A stretch of 64,000 bases of DNA from Kingdonia uniflora (Eukaryota; Streptophyta; Magnoliopsida; Ranunculales; Circaeasteraceae). The stretch's first letter is position 1; every line of letters starts with the position of its first letter. The notes below the pieces were generated by a model. That model had not been told where the DNA came from and did not search any database. It was given only the letters and a program-made list of their open reading frames with translations. A program made the position numbers and the translations under genes. Below are positions 33,858 to 44,149 of this stretch, one piece after another. The DNA lies in contig JACGCM010000560.1 of NCBI GenBank assembly GCA_014058105.1, positions 1,054,001 to 1,118,000 on the forward strand, in the 5' to 3' direction.

Positions 33858-33870
33858 GAGAGGGGGGGAA
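33858..33870 (+). other. E3 polypurine tract
   Basis: GAGAGGGGGGGAA directly precedes the 3' LTR, as expected for the plus-strand primer. Confidence 0.9.
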
Positions 33871-34687
33871 TATAGTAGCCTACTCGTAGCCTTCGAACAG
33901 ACAGCCGAAGCCCACTTTAGACCCTACTCGAATATATCAAAGTCCTCTCAACCCCTTAACAAGGCTCTTCTGAAATCCCCCAGAGACAAACCTTTGACAC
34001 CAGACAGAACTTCGAGAACGGATCAGTACATTGCAACAGACATCCATCGACCATATCTACATACGGTCAAAGTATGATAAGACAGACAACCATCTCGCCG
34101 GACAGAACTTTGAGAATGAATTAACGTCCCAGCAGTAGGTATCCTTCGACCACACTTTCACGCGGTCAAAGCAAGATAAGACAAAAAACTAGCTTATCAG
34201 ATAAGACAGTGCATTGATTGGCCTGTGTATCTACAGTGACAAGCCCAACCACCACACCGTTTAGAGCTATCACCAATAAATGCAGCGGTAACAGTACCGA
34301 CAAGACCGGCGTTCGTCACTCACCAGGATTTTCTGACAACATAATCATGTAAACTGGACCCACACCTGGTGACTCAGCTCCCAATGCTTCTATAAATAGA
34401 GGAAAGGGGACACGAGAGGGGGGTTAGAAAATTTTCCTCCGGCCTTTGCATCTTTACCTTCGACCACCCAGAAAACTTGTACTCGAACCCTCTAATTTAC
34501 TCTTCAGTAATATAATCTGCCTTAAAAATCATCATCAAAAGTCGTAGAGAGTCACATTTGGGCCTCTGCGCAAGTATTTGCCTTTATTTTTATCTTATCA
34601 TTGACCGATTGCTTATCCCTTTTGATTGAGGATTGAGTTTACTTTGTAAAGATCAACTCCTCATCCAAACGGAGTTAGCCCCCTGCA
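33871..34687 (+). repeat. E3 3' LTR (817 bp)
   Basis: Begins TATAGTAGCCTACTCGTAGC (the first G of TG mutated) and ends GTTAGCCCCCTGCA. The length equals the 5' LTR. TATA box TCTATAAATAGAGG near 34389-34402. Confidence 0.95.
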
Positions 34688-34692
34688 GGCTC
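34688..34692. repeat. Target site duplication of E3, right copy
   Basis: GGCTC, matching GGCCC at 21562-21566 except for one transition. Confidence 0.75.
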
Positions 34693-34749
34693 TACATCTG
34701 GAAGGTTCTCGTATATATCTTTATCATCAATTTGAGTTGGTTCAGCCAT
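34693..34749 (-). pseudogene. E2 antisense gene aORF1, first codons
   Basis: ATG at 34749 starts MAEPTQIDDKDIYENLPDVE and runs into the E3 target site. The frame continues in phase at 21561 (LMIDVSIC), so this is the true 5' end of the gene broken by E3. Confidence 0.75.
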
Positions 34750-34782
34750 TTTAAAGAACATAAAAATCAGATTCCATTTTTT

Positions 34783-35273
34783 TTAACAATTAGTATATAT
34801 CATATCTGATTCATATATATGTTCATATGTTCATATTTACATACGTTGTCGCATTTAATCTCTAACATATCATTCTCACATTACTATCTACTGCGATCAT
34901 TTCAGTCATCTACACTTACTATAATCAGTTCTCGATAAGATTTAACTATTAATTGCATAAGTCTTAAAAAACATTGACTACTTTACTAATTATCATTTAT
35001 GTCTATCTTCAGGTGATCATGAGTTCTCGAAGTAAACTTCGTTTGTTTCCCACCAAAACCACTGCACTTCAAAGAACAAAATTACAGGATATCGCCTTCT
35101 CTAGCGTAAAATCTGGCCAAATCAAAACTAACAACCATCATTTCCGACAATATCGCTGAAATCCAAACTAATTCCCTACGGTCGTGACGTACTCACCGCG
35201 ACACCAACCAATCCCTCCCTCCACTCCGCACCACAAATTCATCACATCTCTCTCACCAAAATACCTTTATAAA
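34783..35273 (-). promoter_or_regulatory. E2 aORF1 promoter, leader and leader intron
   Basis: The minus strand shows GGTTTATAAAGG (TATA at 35265-35273), a leader of about 70 nt and a donor TCGCG|GTGAGTACGTCAC (GT at 35196-35195). A branch-point-like TACTAAT lies at about 34789-34783. No AG is found just before the ATG at 34749 (CTTTAAAATG), so the acceptor may have mutated. The plan is the same as in E1 and E3. Confidence 0.55.
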
Positions 35274-35477
35274 CCGCCATAACTACATTGCCTTTGAAAA
35301 GACGCCATTAATGATCACCATTCAACCTCTGTCATTCAAACCTTAAACGAAGTCAAATTTTATAGCTTCCATTATATCTAATCCTAAACAAATTCCTTTT
35401 AACAATAACTTACACATATCTTCTTCTACTACTACTTACAAACAACTAAAAATGAAAATACAAAATCAACACAATTA

Positions 35478-35929
35478 CTAACCTTGTAATCGCGTTGCTT
35501 CAGTATCCATTTGCTTTGCCTGCTTTGCTCTCACGATCAGAACACTGATCTCCTCCTTCCCAATTGTTAACAATAAATCCAATGAAGAATACAAATAGTT
35601 CGCACTTGAGATATTTTTTTTTAAGTTTGTTAAATGTAAGTCGCCCACCTTCAAGCTATTTATAGACCCCACATAACTGTTCATCGCACCGCTTTGCGAC
35701 GGTTTGAGTATTTGAGCATAATGCCTTAAATGTATTTTCTTTAAGTTTCTGACTCTTTGCCTTTTCAAAGCCAACAAACTCCTACATTGTTGCTCCAATC
35801 CTTTCATATCTCGAAGAATTTCTTCTGACATATACATATTCAACAGAGCTCAACCTATCTTATCACAAAGATATTGTACATCATCTTCCATATATTTTAA
35901 AATTTCACCTACAAGACCACACCTCGCCA
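35478..35929 (-). pseudogene. E2 short antisense ORF, position of ORF A
   Basis: Starts MARCGLVGEILKYMED at ATG 35929. After a frameshift it is open from 35843 to 35478, with a Lys/Arg-rich middle and an end rich in Ala-Lys-Gln. It lies between aORF1 and ORF B like ORF A of E1, but I see no sequence likeness to it. Unknown function; a coiled coil is possible. Confidence 0.45.
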
Positions 35930-36210
35930 TATTTATTCCTCTCATTACCTCCACATATTTTACCTTATTTTAAATCCCTATATCTATGGCAGATCTTCAT
36001 CAATCTAATTAATTTTCAAATTTTCATTCGACATTACAAACACAACAAGTAACACATTACACATTTCACAATTTCACTAAGTCCAAAATATATTCGATAA
36101 TAATTTAACATAACAAAACATCGACAACTTCATTCTGACATAGAATTTTATTATCATTTTATTTTTAAAAACAAGTCAACCATTACATTTCCTACATCTA
36201 TAAATTTAAT

Positions 36211-36504
36211 TCAGAAACTCTTAACTGCAGCAACATCTTCTTTCTTAATCAACATCTTCTCATGAGCATAGATGTAGCTCTCACGTTCAGTAGGACTCCA
36301 GAATTGCAGTTGACAGTGGAACTGAAAATCCCCTTCTGCATCCTTCACCACTGCCTAGCTCATGCCTTTATAATATGGCTCAACAAGATCTTCCAAATGA
36401 ATGTTGGCATTACGATTACCAGATTACCAACTATATAATTCTCAATACTTCACTTTAACGCGGTTAAACACCTCATTCCAAACTTGAGACCTGGTCTTCA
36501 CCAT
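36211..36504 (-). pseudogene. E2 short antisense ORF B-like
   Basis: From ATG 36504 the frame reads MVKTRSQVWNEVFNRVKVKY, three in-frame stops, then NIHLEDLVEPYYKG and [19 protein letters not shown], ending at TGA 36211-36213. The last part aligns loosely with LKYYFMTAEKCYLYLSALAK of E1 ORF B. Position, size and promoter fit ORF B. Confidence 0.5.
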
Positions 36505-36543
36505 TTCTTTGACACACAACTCTTGAATTGCAACATCCAAGGG

Positions 36544-36556
36544 ATACTTATAGCCC
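36544..36556 (-). promoter_or_regulatory. TATA box of E2 ORF B-like gene
   Basis: The minus strand reads GAGGGCTATAAGTATCCC (TATAAGT at 36552-36546), sharing GGCTATAAGTAT with E1. It is 42 bp upstream of the ATG. Confidence 0.6.
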
Positions 36557-36912
36557 TCCACAGTCAATACCAACACAACAAATATTTATTTTACCTTGGA
36601 ACTTTACATTTTCAACAATTAAATCAATCATCCTAAAAATTCGTTCTTGCCCCTACCAAGTCAACTATATTTTGAGTTGTTTCAAAACCACTCAATCAAT
36701 TATAGTTTATTAACTTTCATATTAACAAAGGCACATATATACTCTACAAAAAAAAGACAATATACAGAGGAAGTTAAAGCAAAAATCTTTACTCTTTTTT
36801 TGCTCAAAGTTTGGATTATTTATATATGCTCAATCAAAAATTACAAGAGAATTACAACCCTCACGCGCTCAAAAGAAGAGCTGATCGCTCCTCTGTTCAA
36901 ATAGACTAATAG
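36557..36912. other. Presumed E2 3' end, no recognisable LTR
   Basis: A+T-rich. If E2 followed E1, E3 and E7, the LTR should start near 36720-36740, but no clear polypurine tract plus TG start is visible. Confidence 0.4.
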
Positions 36913-37163
36913 TCTATTCGAATAAAGTAGTATTCGAATAAAGTAGCAATCTATTCGAATAAAACTGCTCAGGCATAAATCTATTCGAGCAGAAAGAATT
37001 TCATTCGAATAAAAATGCCCAGTCATAAATTTATTCAAAAATAAAGAATTCTATATGAATAAAACACTCAGTCTAGAATGTACTCGAACATGACAAGATA
37101 TATTCGAATAAAAACCCTCACTCTCTAGTGTATTCGAACAGGAAAGGATATATTTGAATAAAA
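36913..37163. repeat. Minisatellite, about 50-bp units built on ATTCGAATAAA
   Basis: About four units of 47-52 bp plus partial copies, each with ATTCGAATAAA followed by CTCAGTC-like and ATTCGAACAGGAAA-like parts. TATTCGAATA is a perfect palindrome and recurs at about 36914, 36931, 36952, 37002 and 37104. The array touches the 3' end of the minus-strand LINE. Confidence 0.88.
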
Positions 37164-38100
37164 ATTAAAAACCAATAGATGCCTTGATCAGCAGATTCGA
37201 AAGTACTCAGTGAAGGGAACTTCCATTCTCGCGAGGAAAGTTGGGCGTTCACTATAGTCTTCTTCACAAGGTTCGTCACTGTCGAATCCTCTCCTAGCCA
37301 TAAGGTCGGCAGAGAAATTCCATTCCCTCCATGTGTGGCTGTATCGGATTTGTTGAATGTATTTCTTGAGTAGACTCCATTATATCTTAAACTTCTTGGG
37401 AATTTTATCATTTTTAATACTCTAATTGATGTTTTGGAGTCGAAAAGCACCCATAGATTATGCCAACATCTTGCAACAGCTTTCTGAATACCTGTAAGTA
37501 TCGCAAGTATTTCGGCTATAAAACTAGTTGAGATGCCAATCGCCTTACAAAATGCCCCCAAAATAGCTCCCTCACTATCTCAAAACCCACACTAATACCA
37601 GTAGCACCTGGATTTCCAATACTAGAACCATCACAGCAGGTTTTCACGTCATTCGGCATAGGCAGTTCCCAAAAACTACTTTGTACAACTGTATAACTGT
37701 TGGCCTTGCATTGAACTTTAATAATTTTGATGGTCTGTAGTTCCTGTATGTTGTTATTCATCTTTCCTTTTGACAGTTTAGCAGTATACTGAATTTGTTT
37801 GAGAATCTCCCTCTTCATATTAAGCACGAATGGCATTGTATCGTCAAATCTCAAGCTGTTCCTAACTGTCCAGAATGTATGGCAGATGGAGAAAACGGTT
37901 GTAATCCAAAGGTCATTTATATAGCTGCTAGGTGATCGGCTCTTTTCCAGAATGAATTTCCATGGGTATGTACTAGATATAGAAGGCAAAAGGAAAGTTT
38001 TTGTAGCCCATAACCATATATTTGTGGCTGAAGGACAGTGCAAGAGAAAATGTGTTTCTGATTTCACCTGCAAGCGGCATAGAGTGCACCAGGAAGTGTT
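37118..38100 (-). pseudogene. LINE ORF2: RT-associated zinc finger and RNase H
   Basis: The finger part reads ETHFLLHCPSATNIW (38058-38014) after an upstream W-C-T-L-C-R-L-Q-V-K, the usual zf-RVT layout. An open stretch to 37516 ends in the RNase H opening CCDGSSIGNPGATGISVGF, where the first catalytic Asp is present. Another frame continues SFIAEILAILTGIQKAV (catalytic Glu) and LWVLFDSKT (Asp). All three RNase H acidic residues can be seen, split over two frames. Confidence 0.82.
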
Positions 38101-39345
38101 ATGGATTCCCTTTTATTGAACAATGTCATCCAAGGTAGGATATGATTTACCAGTATCCATGCAAAACCCCCTAGTTTTGGGTGAACGCTTCCCCTCCATG
38201 TATACTTCTACCACCATGCAGGATTAACTTTTTTCCTTATAGTCTCATAAGCATTTCTAACAGTGAATTTCCCATAGCTATCAGGCTTCCAGATTCTTTT
38301 ATCTGCTTCTCGTAGGTTGTAAAGTATTTCCAACACATTGATCCCTAGAGCCAATAGTAGAATCCTTATATCTGTAGGTATATCCCATCTATTGGAGTTG
38401 ATAAAATTACTAAGTCTAGCTGTGCATCTTTTCCACAGGGATTGTGGCATCTTAATCTATTCCCGCAGGGGTATCTCTATGGCCCAAATGTCCCTCCAGA
38501 AGTCGATGTTAGCCTCATTCCCTACTAACCATCCCATATATGGTCGATTAATACAAGCAGCTAGTTTAATACCTGGCCAAATTGGGGACTTCTAATGATA
38601 TCGGATGAAGTTACCTAGTTTGTTTGTGAACTTAGCTTGCATAAATTGAGACCAGTTCTCTCGCCTATCACAAAAGGCCCAATAGAGTTTGCATAACATT
38701 GCATCATTCACTTCTTTCAATCTTTGGATACCCAACCCACCTTCCTTCAGTGGTTTACAGATTTTCTTCCATTTTACTGTGATTCCTTTTCATCGGGATG
38801 GAACCCCAGTCCAGAAAAAATTACGTATGCTAGAGTCCCCTTCCTTTATGAGCGATCTTGGCTATTTATAAATAGCCACATTGTATATGGGGAGACTATT
38901 TAAAATAGCCCTTGCTAGGATTACTCTACCCTGGAACGATAAGAGTTTTCCTATCCAACAATTAGCCCTTTTCCGAATCTTTTCCACCAGAGGTTTTATA
39001 ATACACCAGTGAGGAAAATCTTGCTTTTATCTAAACTTATTTCCTGTCCAGAAGCTTTTTGGTATCTTGTAAGAGCTTCTCGCAGGTGTTTCAGGTATTT
39101 TGTTCTACCATTGACAAAGATTAGAATATCATCTGCGTAAAAGAGGTGTGTAGGAGCTTGAAATTTCTTTTCAGAACCATGGGGAGGATTTTCCGCTGTT
39201 CTAGTAGATGGTGAAGGTAAATACTCAGTATATCTTCAGCTATCGCAAATAGTAGTAGGGATAAGGGGTCTTCTGGTTTCAGACCTCTGCTAAGATTAAA
39301 ATATCCTAAAGGGCTACCATTCACTGAGACTGAGATCATACTACT
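38101..39345 (-). pseudogene. LINE ORF2: reverse transcriptase, C-terminal half
   Basis: The motif SVNGSPLGYFNLSRGLKPEDP (about 39333-39270) is the RT block before the catalytic centre. The catalytic motif Y-A-D-D is intact at 39128-39139 (HLFYADDILIF), in a frame shifted from the preceding block. Downstream, TARLSNFINSNRWDI (38427-38380) and WKPDSYGKFTVRNAYETI (38300-38245) are the thumb/zf-RVT linker. Stops are frequent between 39000 and 38460. Confidence 0.82.
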
Positions 39346-40400
39346 AATGATGACGATTGATATCCACTGATAAAATGTAGGGCCAAATCCAAAAGAGTCC
39401 AGAGCTGCAAATAGAAATTCCCTACTCAGAGTATCATAAGCTTATGAGATGTCTAGCTTGAGTGCAATGTTTCCACCCTTCCTCTTTTTTGTCATTTCCT
39501 ATACCCACTCAGAGGCCATGCAAATGTTATTCTTGATACTTATGCCCGGGATAAATGCACTTTGGTCTCGAGAAATAATTCTAGAAGCAACAGGAGATAA
39601 TCTTGTGGGTATAATCTTAGTAATAATCTTGAAGATGAAGTTACTTAGACATATGGGTCAGAACAGTTTAATAGTCACTAGATTTTTTACCATAGGAATC
39701 AAAACGATCAGGTTAGTGTTGAAATGTCTCAGAATCATACCATCAGAGAAGAAGGATGTGATACTTGAGTAGATGTCAGCTTCTAAAATATTTCAGTGTG
39801 TCCTTAAAAAAATCCAGGGAAACCATCCGATCCGTGTGAACTATCACCATCCAAGTCAAATACAGCATCTTTAATCTCTGCTTGTGATGGACTGTCAGTC
39901 AACTGATTGTTTTCATCGGTTCTTACTTCGTGGACTTCGTGGGCAGTGAATTTCCCTGCATAGTATACTAATATATGTTGTTTAATATCATCTTGGTCCG
40001 TAATAATCGAACCCCCTGGAGTGGAAAGTTCAGTAATAATTGTTTTCTCTATTTTAATCTTTGTTGAAGAATAAAAGAATTTTGTATTTCTCTCACCTGA
40101 TGGAAGCCATTTAATGCGGGAACGTTGTCTCCACGCAATCTTCTCAATTTTCTCAATGTTTGCAAGAAATATTTCTTTCCCAAACATTTGATGCACAAGA
40201 TCACCATTTGTGTGGTTTTGTTCAAACTCCATTTGCAGAGGAAGAATTTTTCTTTCCAGGTCATTTTTAATAATCTGGGGAGCGGTAACCGCAAGCCTCC
40301 ATGCTTTAATATTTACCTTGAGTCTTCGTAGTTGAAGCATCACTGTAAACAGCGGGTTAGCCGAGATAGGTTTGTACCAGCTACGCTCCATAACCTTAAA
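39346..40400 (-). pseudogene. LINE ORF2: reverse transcriptase, N-terminal half
   Basis: An open stretch from 40391 to 39804 holds WRQRSRIKWLPSGERNTKFF and DGDSSHGSDGFPGFF, the entry to RT block 1. Further on, in shifted frames, come ALKLDIS...AYDTLSREFL (about 39465-39405), the catalytic Asp block, and FIPGISIKN near 39560. Order and spacing are normal. Confidence 0.85.
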
Positions 40401-40733
40401 AAATTTAGGATATCTGCTTCATGCCTGTATGTAGCGAAAAGGAATATTGTGAGGTTTGGATATGTGGAAGTGTTCTCCCAATACAAGAGACCGATCAGAT
40501 TTAGTTCTTTGGAATACTTTGATTTTCCAGCATGAAAATGAGTCGAGCCACTATTTATTTTGGGGACATTTGTCGAGGCGACTGAAGATTCTCTTATGTC
40601 CTTTTTGGGCATTGCACCACATGAAGTTCATACCTGAAGTACTACTCTCTGTCAAGTTGGTACTATTGAGGAAATTTGCAAAATTTGATATAGAATTCAC
40701 CAAAGGAAGTCTTCCACCTTTTCACTCTGAGAG
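40401..40733 (-). pseudogene. LINE ORF2: degraded endonuclease-RT linker
   Basis: Between the two clear domains the minus strand gives only short pieces such as GKSKYSKELNLIGLLYWENT (about 40540-40480) in changing frames. It is the expected place for the end of the endonuclease. Confidence 0.6.
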
Positions 40734-41144
40734 TCAGGGAATCACATTGTAATCCCATATACAAATCCAAGGTTTGGTGCTGCTCAACGAGAATCTAGCC
40801 AACTGTGACCACAACTCTAGTATATTTATTTGTAGGCAGTCTGCATGTATAAAAGAGAAGCAACATTCCATGTAGTCGACCGTTATAAATTGTTTATCTA
40901 CCTGAATTACCTGTGGTTCTTGAGAATTCTTTGCCCATAGTATCCATGCATTGCTCTTTATATCTATGGATTCATTGGAAATAATCCTTGAGCTAAATCT
41001 GGGAATGTAAAATCCATTGGTGAAAATCTTTGGTTCAGCAAAACCCATTATCTGGGGTTTAAGTATTCCAATTTTCTTCTTCAAATAAAAATGAGTTTTG
41101 GAGTTTCCTAATCCACGTGCATTCCAGACGATGACTTTTATCAA
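40734..41144 (-). pseudogene. LINE ORF2: apurinic-type endonuclease
   Basis: ATG at 41144 starts MIKVIVWNARGLGN, the typical opening of plant L1 ORF2, with the catalytic Asn. GFAEPKI carries the catalytic Glu, and WICIWDYNVI the later Asp-x-Asn motif. The frame stops at 40734 and the rest of the endonuclease (40733-40400) is broken. The enzyme nicks target DNA to prime reverse transcription. Confidence 0.88.
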
Positions 41145-41589
41145 ATTCCTTTAAGTTGGGATCGTGTAGTTCTCGGATCTAAGGTGTAAACCTTACCTCC
41201 TTTGAAAACTTGATTAGGCCATAGGTTAGGTCGAATGCTATTCACGAGTTCCATCTCATCTGCCCAACTCTTCGGGTTAAGTAGTGTACATACTTCCTAT
41301 TGTGCATTAGAGCTATCATCATCTACCTCATGGCCATCTTCATAAGTTACCATCTAAAATTTTTTTTGTTGAACCCCTTCTTCAATAGCTATTTCTACAC
41401 CTTCTCTCTTTTGGGTACCTGAAAATTCCTCTTGCCTGGGTTCATATTCATTATTACTTAAAGATTGAAATTGATTAAGACTTGTGGTGAAACTATTTTC
41501 ACAGGTGGCAGACCTGTGTTTGCTATGACCTGCCTTAGGTGCTGACCATAATTCTGCTTACCTAGATTATACCACCATTTGTGTCGTAT

Positions 41590-42858
41590 TTATTTCAAGA
41601 AATGAATTATAGGTGATGCTTCGCTACTTTCATTTGGGGTCTCTTGAAAGTACAGGTGTTTGTTAGGCATGTGGGATTGTTGTTCATTGATTCCTTTCTT
41701 CATAGGTTGCACATCTTTGATCTTCACCACTTGGTTATTATTGTGGATCAATGGTTTTTGACTGAATCGGTTGATATTCATTCTGCCAGCAGGCCCTTTG
41801 TATTACTTTGTATTCTACTATAATATGCCCAATGTTGTTGCAATTACCACAATATTTAGGAATCCTCTGGAGAATGACTTCATGACTGATAATCGCTCCC
41901 TCCACCTCTAGCAAAACTTTCTTTGGTATCGATTTCGATAAATTAATGTCTACAAGCACACACGCATTGTAACCATAAACATTGTTAGTAGTGGAGTGAT
42001 CTAGATGAATAGGAGTACCCAACATTTTTCTCAAAGACATTACGATCTTGTTGCTCCATAATTCCATTGGCAAACCTAAAAATTTGCACCAGATGAGAAC
42101 ATTGGCATTGTAGTGTTTATCAATAAAGAAGTTGGGGTACCAAGGCGTAATCCTCATTGGAAAGTTCAGAACAATCCATGGTCCTTTGCTCCAAATAAGC
42201 AGTTCATCTTCTACGTTGTCAAGATTGATAATGAAGAATCCTTTTCCAATGGGGATCAATTTACAGAGCCCCGTAGTCTTCCAGTGATCACGAGCATATT
42301 GTTGTACTTCTACGAACTTGATTTTTTAGAGGTCCAGTCTACCAATGAGACTGAATTGGAATTCAGATATTCCTTCGGCTATATAATAAGATGAAATGGA
42401 CAAAATTGGGATTTCACCTCTAATCCTTGCTTGTATTAATGGCGTTGATGGTTGTGGTGGTTTCTCCTTCCCTCAGACTTTTTCAGCAAAGCTGCATGAA
42501 TTATCAGTGCTAATGTCATCAGGGATTTTACAATGGTTTGTTAAGTCACTCCCCATAATCTGTTGACTATGTTTTCCTTGTTTGTTGATTTGATTACTTC
42601 ATATCCGGTAGCTTTTCCCAAGAATCCCCATGGGAATACAATCCTAGATTGGGGATCGGGCTTCTTGGATGTTTCCTCGGTTTCTTTTGTTGCTCGATCT
42701 GCTGCTGGATTTTTCCCAGAATCTGGAATTTTTCCATTTACATTTGCTTTAGTTGGATTGGAGTTGAACTCCTTTAAAAAACCCTCCATATTTAGCCCCA
42801 CCGATTTAATACCATTGTTAATAATCAATTGGAGTAGATTCATGGTAAGAGCATCCAT
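41590..42858 (-). pseudogene. LINE ORF1 (DUF4283-like RNA-binding protein)
   Basis: Begins MDALTMNLLQLI at 42858. The DUF4283-like core is open from 42259 to 41738: KGPWIVLNFPMRITPW, LPMELWSNKIV, and a knuckle C-G-N-C-x4-H-x4-Y near 41860-41815, where the last Cys of C-x2-C-x4-H-x4-C is Tyr. ORF1 proteins of plant L1 elements bind the LINE RNA. Frameshifts lie near 42540 and 42265. Confidence 0.82.
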
Positions 42859-42870
42859 GATTACAGACTA

Positions 42871-43039
42871 TGATTCACTAACAATCAACTGATTCAAGGT
42901 ACAATTGCTATTTGATTTTGAGATTTATTCAATGATTACCCTCATTCAGAAACAATTGTACCTTACATTAATGAGATTGAGGATTGAGATTGAGGACTAA
43001 AAGAAGTTGAGTAGGTTTGTTAGTTAGATCAATACTCCT
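42871..43039. other. Sequence between the two LINE remnants, with a 12-bp inverted repeat
   Basis: AAGGTACAATTG at 42896-42907 is the inverted copy of CAATTGTACCTT at 42953-42964 (45-bp loop). No coding signal. It probably includes the 5' UTR of the minus-strand LINE. Confidence 0.5.
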
Positions 43040-43857
43040 GTACTCAGGGAGTTATTTCTTCTTAAATGGTATAGTACAATTAATGGTACCCTACAGGCTG
43101 TAGAAACTGCATATAATAAGGCTTGGCCAAGGTTGTTGATTGTCCCTGATTCAAAAGTTGTTATTACAAGCTTTAACAAAAATGAGATACCCTAGCAATT
43201 TAAAGGAAGATGGAGCCAAAAATCATTATTCAATGAAATAGCAGTTATATATTACATTTGATAATTCCTTCCTCCGTTTGCATTACATCCAAAGTACACT
43301 GCTCTATTTATATTCGACCACAAGGACTAGTTGCTCTGTGTAAATTTTTACCAGGATCAGACATTATTGTTTTTTTTTACCAGGATCTGACATTACTGCT
43401 TCTTTTCACCAGAATCTGACATTTTCTCTGGAAGCAGGGCCAACGATATCCTAAGAAGCTCAATGAATCTCTGGTCAGGGAACTTCTAAATAGCACTGCT
43501 CTCCACTCTGTAAAAAAAAAAAAAAAAAAAAGCAATATGTTGCGGAAGTCGAGGCACAAATCTTTATTCATTGAAATAGCAGTTATATATTACATTCGAT
43601 AATTCCTTCCTTTGTTTGCATTACATCTAAAGTACACTGCTCTATTTACATTTGACCTCATGGACTAGTTGCTCTGTGCATCTTTTCACCAGTATCTCAC
43701 ATTATTGCTTCTTTTTACCAGGATATGACATTACTGCTTCTTTTCACCAGAATCTGACATTTTCTCAAGATGCAGGGCCAACGATATCCTAAGGAGCTCA
43801 ATAAATCTCAGGTCAAGGAACTTCTAAACAACGCTGCTCTACACGGCAGCAAAAAAA
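43040..43857 (+). mobile_element. 3' end of a plus-strand LINE, 3' region duplicated
   Basis: Translation at 43075-43215 gives ETAYNKAWPRLLIVPDSKVV and F-K-G-R-W-S, which resembles the end of a plant LINE RNase H domain. A 3' UTR of about 300 bp follows, ending in 20 A residues (43512-43531). A second copy of the last coding bases and 3' UTR runs to 43857, 338 bp downstream, ending in a shorter A-run. Confidence 0.72.
43203..43857 (+). repeat. Direct duplication of LINE 3' UTR (338-bp offset)
   Basis: TGAAATAGCAGTTATATATT occurs at 43234 and 43572; the copies then stay alignable through ACCAGAATCTGACATTTTC to their A-tails. Within each copy ACCAGGATCTGACATTA-like blocks are repeated two or three times. 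Confidence 0.92.
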
Positions 43858-44149
43858 TTAAGAAGCCTCCTTCATCAGTAGGGATGGCAATTTTCCCTGC
43901 CCCGCCCTAAACGGGGCAGATTTGGTATGAGCTAACCGGGTATGTGGGTGGGGATTGTAAAAGCTACCCAAAATTTATCAGGGATCAGGACGGATTTGGG
44001 ACTGCTAGCATAAAATCTGTTATCCAGCCCGCATCCGCCCCACTAAATATTAATCAATACTTTTACTATTATAACCTTAGATAAGTTAGATTATTAAAAA
44101 CCCTTGCATTCTCTTAAGTCTCAAATCCTCTTATTTCCTTGTACCTGAT

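Larger units (their letters stand above)
21567..34687 (+). mobile_element. Tat-type retrotransposon E3, complete LTR to LTR
   Basis: 13,121 bp with two 817-bp LTRs, PBS, gag, pol, 193-bp repeats, three antisense ORFs and a polypurine tract, bounded by a 5-bp target duplication. It sits inside the antisense gene of E2 in the same orientation. By hand count roughly 100 of 817 LTR positions differ, so the insertion is old. Pol is broken by stops, and both the first RT Asp and the RT catalytic loop are mutated. The integrase triad is intact. Confidence 0.95.
34693..36900 (+). mobile_element. Tat-type retrotransposon E2, right segment
   Basis: Continuation of E2 after E3. It holds the start of aORF1, its leader and promoter, and two further short antisense ORFs. 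No 3' LTR can be recognised before the LINE-associated minisatellite at 36913, so the right end is either truncated or too diverged to see. Confidence 0.75.
37118..42870 (-). mobile_element. L1-type LINE with RNase H, decayed
   Basis: Read on the minus strand: ORF1 (42858-41590), then ORF2 with endonuclease (41144), reverse transcriptase (from 40391), zinc-finger RT-associated region and a plant-type RNase H (to about 37120). This is the order of plant L1 LINEs with RNase H. No poly(A) tail is visible at the 3' side; the minisatellite is there instead. Many frameshifts. Confidence 0.88.

Noticed and set aside
36913..37163. CRISPR-like array of short repeats
   Set aside because: Units are degenerate, spacers are related to each other and the context is a plant LINE; it is a minisatellite.
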